A DNA stretch of 13,905 bases from contig JBPCOB010000161.1 in assembly GCA_051000715.1 (NCBI GenBank), positions 1 to 13,905 on the forward strand. Reading direction: 5' to 3'. The notes under the pieces are model-generated. The model saw only the letters and a program-made list of their open reading frames with translations, ran no database searches and had not been told where the DNA came from. Origin of the DNA: JBPCOB01 sp051000715. GTDB lineage: Bacteria > Actinomycetota > Actinomycetes > JALYNC01. Shown in pieces: positions 11,889-13,905 of this stretch (position 1 is its first letter; each line of letters begins with the position of its first letter). Position numbers and translations under genes: made by a program.

Positions 11889-13129
11889 CGGACCGGTTCC
11901 TCCTGGTTCGCGGGCGCGCCGGTGAGCGCGCGTGCGTGCGCCCGCGCCGCGGCTTCCGCACAGAGAACATCGGACAGGCTCGGCTGGTTCCCCACTCCGA
12001 CGTCGTGGTCGGCCAGGACCGCCTCGACGGTATCCACGATGCCGAGGAACGGCAGCCGGCCGGCGAGGAAGGCGGCGACCGCCTCCTCGTTCGCCGCGTT
12101 GTAGGCCGCGGGCAGGGTGCCGCCCGCGCTGCCGGCAGCGCGGGCCAGCCGGACGGCGGGGAAGGTCTCGTCGTCCAGGGGCTCGAAGTCCCAGGTGTGC
12201 GCGACGGTCCAGTCGAGTGCCGGCGCGGCGTCGGCCACCCGGTCCGGCCATTGCAGTGCCAGCGCGATCGGCAGCCGCATGTCCGGCGGGCTGAGCTGGG
12301 CCAGCGTCGAGCCGTCGGCGAACTCCACCATCGAGTGGATCACCGACTGCGGGTGGACGACCACGTTGATCGACTCGTACGGCGTACCAAAGAGCAGATG
12401 CGCCTCGATGAGCTCTAGTCCCTTGTTGACCAGCGTGGCGCAGTTGACCGTGATGACCGGGCCCATGTCCCACGTCGGGTGGGCGAGCGCCTGCTCCGGC
12501 GTGACGCTGTGGAGATCGGCCCGGGAACGGCCGCGGAACGGCCCACCGCTCGCCGTCAGCACCAGTCGCCGAACGTCCTCGCGCCGCCCGCCGCGCAGGC
12601 ACTGGGCCAGCGCGGAGTGCTCGCTGTCGACCGGAACCAGCCGGTCTGCGTTGCCAGCCAGCCGATCCAGCACCAGCGAGCCGCCGACGATCAGCGACTC
12701 CTTGTTGGCCAGCGCCAGCGTGCGACCGGCGTCGAGCGCGGCCAGCGTGGGCGCGAGGCCGACCGAGCCGGTCATGGCGTTGAGCACCACGTCGCACGGC
12801 CAGGCCGCAACCTCGGTGGCGGCCTCCGGGCCGGCGAGGATCTTCGGTACCGCGTATTCGCCGGTGCTGAAGCCGTGGGAGCTGGCAGCGGCGTAGAAGG
12901 CGAGCAGCAGGTCTTGGGCGGCGCTGGCGCGGGCGACGCCCACGACCGCCACCCCGAACTCGAGCGCCTGGCGGGCCAGCAGATCGACCCGCTCGCCGCC
13001 GGCGGCCAGCCCGACCACGCGGAACGCGTCGGGGTTGCGGGCGATGACGTCCAGCGCCTGGGTGCCGATGGAGCCGGTCGAGCCGAGCAGGACCACCTCA
13101 CGCCCGCCGCTGTCGCCCACGTCGACCAT
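11885..13129 (-). CDS. dxr: 1-deoxy-D-xylulose-5-phosphate reductoisomerase
   Basis: First committed enzyme of the MEP pathway; converts DXP to MEP with NADPH and a divalent metal, and is the target of fosmidomycin. The 414-aa protein has the NADPH-binding GSTGSIG (16-22), NKES (142-145), metal site DSEHSA (168-173: D168, E170), SGGPFRG (194-200), MGPVITVNCATLVNKGLE (222-239: N235, K236, E239), VHPQSVIHS (258-266) and the C-terminal helical domain. Position 230 is Cys where the family has a phosphate-binding Ser (E. coli Ser222), see findings. The ATG at 13129 gives the usual N-terminus; the Shine-Dalgarno is weak. It is the first gene of dxr-rseP-ispG-GNAT and its start lies 18-32 nt from, or inside, the end of the GT87 gene. 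Confidence 0.98.
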   Translation of the reverse strand: MVDVGDSGGREVVLLGSTGSIGTQALDVIARNPDAFRVVGLAAGGERVDLLARQALEFGVAVVGVARASAAQDLLLAFYAAASSHGFSTGEYAVPKILAGPEAATEVAAWPCDVVLNAMTGSVGLAPTLAALDAGRTLALANKESLIVGGSLVLDRLAGNADRLVPVDSEHSALAQCLRGGRREDVRRLVLTASGGPFRGRSRADLHSVTPEQALAHPTWDMGPVITVNCATLVNKGLELIEAHLLFGTPYESINVVVHPQSVIHSMVEFADGSTLAQLSPPDMRLPIALALQWPDRVADAAPALDWTVAHTWDFEPLDDETFPAVRLARAAGSAGGTLPAAYNAANEEAVAAFLAGRLPFLGIVDTVEAVLADHDVGVGNQPSLSDVLCAEAAARAHARALTGAPANQEEPVR

Positions 13130-13905
13130 TGTCCAGTACCCCGGGATCTACGCCGGCCGTTGGCGCAGCGCGACCCTGCGGCGCGACCCTGTTCGCGGAT
13201 CCCGGCCGGCAGAGGGCGGGGAGTACCAGCACCGCGGCGACGGCGGTCAGCCCCTGCAGGTCGGTGATGAGCTGCCAAGGAACCGGCGGGCCATAACCGG
13301 CACGGCTGGCAGTGTCGCCCAGAGCGGGCAGGCCGGGCAGCAGTACGACGTACCACGCTGCCGCGAGCCTCCACCGACCGGCGGCTGCCAGTGCTCCGAT
13401 CGGCAGGCGAGCCAGATCAGGTGATGAACCCAGGAGATCGGGGAGACGGCCACCGACAGGCATGCCAGCACGGCTACCGCGGCCAGCCGCTGGCCGGCTC
13501 GCTCGAGCCGCCACGCTCCATAGGTGGCGACGGCCAGCAGGACCAGCGAGACGACGAGCCAGCAGGGCGAGACCAGGCCATCGGGTAGGTCGCTGCGCAA
13601 CAACATCCCGCGGATCGACTGGTTGCCGGGAATGTCGTTGGCGCCGAAGCGGGCGGTGTCCCTCGAGGCGGTAAAGACGTAGTCGCTCGCGCTGCGCCAC
13701 AACAGCAGGAGGCCCAGCAGTGACGCGCCGGTCAACCAGGCAATAGTGGCCCGCAGGCGTCCCCCAGGAACGGGTCACCACCAGCCATGGCAGGAACACC
13801 GCCGGAGTGAGCTTGACGGCGATGGCGACGCCCAACCCAGGGCCTCGGGTGCGCCGCGGTCGTCCGGTGGGCAGCAGGTCCAAGGCGACGATCAGGGCGA
13901 GGAAG
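13098..13905 (-). pseudogene. GT87-family (polyprenol-phosphate) mannosyltransferase, frameshifted, 5' part beyond right edge
   Basis: GT87 proteins are multi-pass membrane transferases that use polyprenyl-phosphate-mannose to build envelope glycans. Three pieces read well in alternating frames: 13905 to about 13763 (LGVAIAVKLTPAVFLPWLVV), about 13762 to 13408 (RLRATIAWLTGASLLGLLLLW, NDIPGNQSIRGMLLR, SPISWVHHLIWLA) and about 13407 to 13098 (LPIGALAAAGRWRLAAAW, PWQLITDLQGLTAVAAVLVLP). The KLTP, GNQS and SWVHH motifs are typical of the family. The first shift is at a run of five C (13761-13765), where one base fewer restores the frame; the second, near 13404-13410, needs one base more. Either the gene is decayed or the sequence has two indel errors. 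The C-terminal tail is extended into dxr. Confidence 0.75.
13168..13193. repeat. Near-perfect 13-bp tandem duplication at the end of the GT87 gene
   Basis: GCGCGACCCTG occurs at 13168-13178 and 13181-13191, period 13 bp (11 of 13 bases identical between copies). Removing one copy shifts the GT87 reading frame so that it ends NRVALRQRPA and stops at 13148-13150, before the dxr ATG, instead of running 32 nt into dxr. Confidence 0.6.

Noticed and set aside
10392..12104. 570-codon plus-strand open frame over ispG and rseP
   Set aside because: Composition typical of GC-rich antisense shadow; both minus-strand genes there carry full sets of family motifs.
11889..12797. 5' extension of the rseP open frame
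   Set aside because: This is a shadow of dxr. The first transmembrane helix with HEAGH begins right after the ATG at 11888.
1..13905. tRNA, rRNA, CRISPR array, insertion sequence or riboswitch
   Set aside because: No spaced direct repeats, transposase-like frame or recognisable structured RNA element was found; gaps between genes are too short for most of these.

Overview
This is a very GC-rich chromosomal segment from a high-GC Gram-positive bacterium (Actinomycetes). The evidence is the codon composition, several GTG starts, probable leaderless genes with TANNNT -10 boxes, and a gene order resembling the Mycobacterium tuberculosis Rv2839c-Rv2845c (infB-ylxR-nusA-rimP-two small genes-proS) and Rv2867c-Rv2870c (GNAT-ispG-rip1-dxr) neighbourhoods, recalled from memory. 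The genus cannot be fixed from sequence alone. Most of the window is core genome; no tRNA, rRNA, CRISPR array or insertion sequence was seen, and no gene-free stretch exceeds about 190 bases.

Layout, left to right. (1) 1-2694, minus strand: the translation/transcription operon rimP > nusA > ylxR > infB, with infB cut by the left edge inside its Gly/Pro-rich N-terminal region. (2) 2883-3826, plus strand, divergent from rimP: a Tat-type lipoprotein gene overlapping by 4 nt a DUF4439 ferritin-like gene. (3) 3902-4448, plus strand: an overlapping ribbon-helix-helix antitoxin / MazF-PemK toxin pair with an AT-richer promoter and a palindrome. (4) 4480-6881, minus strand: proS (prolyl-tRNA synthetase) followed by a HAD hydrolase, overlapping by 4 nt. 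(5) 6975-8144, plus strand: an orphan PP2C/SpoIIE-type phosphatase with a GAF-like N-terminus, convergent with (6) 8152-8610, minus strand: an Rrf2-family regulator. The two stop codons share one perfect-core hairpin. (7) 8666-13129, minus strand: dxr > rseP (site-2 protease) > ispG > GNAT acetyltransferase, a tight operon combining two MEP isoprenoid enzymes with an intramembrane protease. (8) 13098-13905, minus strand: the 3' part of a GT87-type polyprenol-phosphate-dependent mannosyltransferase gene, apparently broken by two compensating frameshifts, with a near-perfect 13-bp tandem duplication at its end.

How the parts fit: RimP (30S maturation), NusA, YlxR and IF-2 couple transcription to ribosome assembly and initiation. 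ProRS charges tRNA-Pro. Dxr and IspG make isoprenoid precursors, which also supply polyprenyl carriers used by GT87 enzymes, and RseP relays envelope stress. No wholly new system is evident. The most notable points are a Ser-to-Cys change at a substrate-phosphate-binding position of Dxr, the Tat lipoprotein/ferritin-like pair (possible hitchhiker export), the toxin-antitoxin module placed between core genes with a leaderless promoter overlapped by a palindrome, the hairpin shared by two convergent stop codons, and the frameshifted glycosyltransferase.
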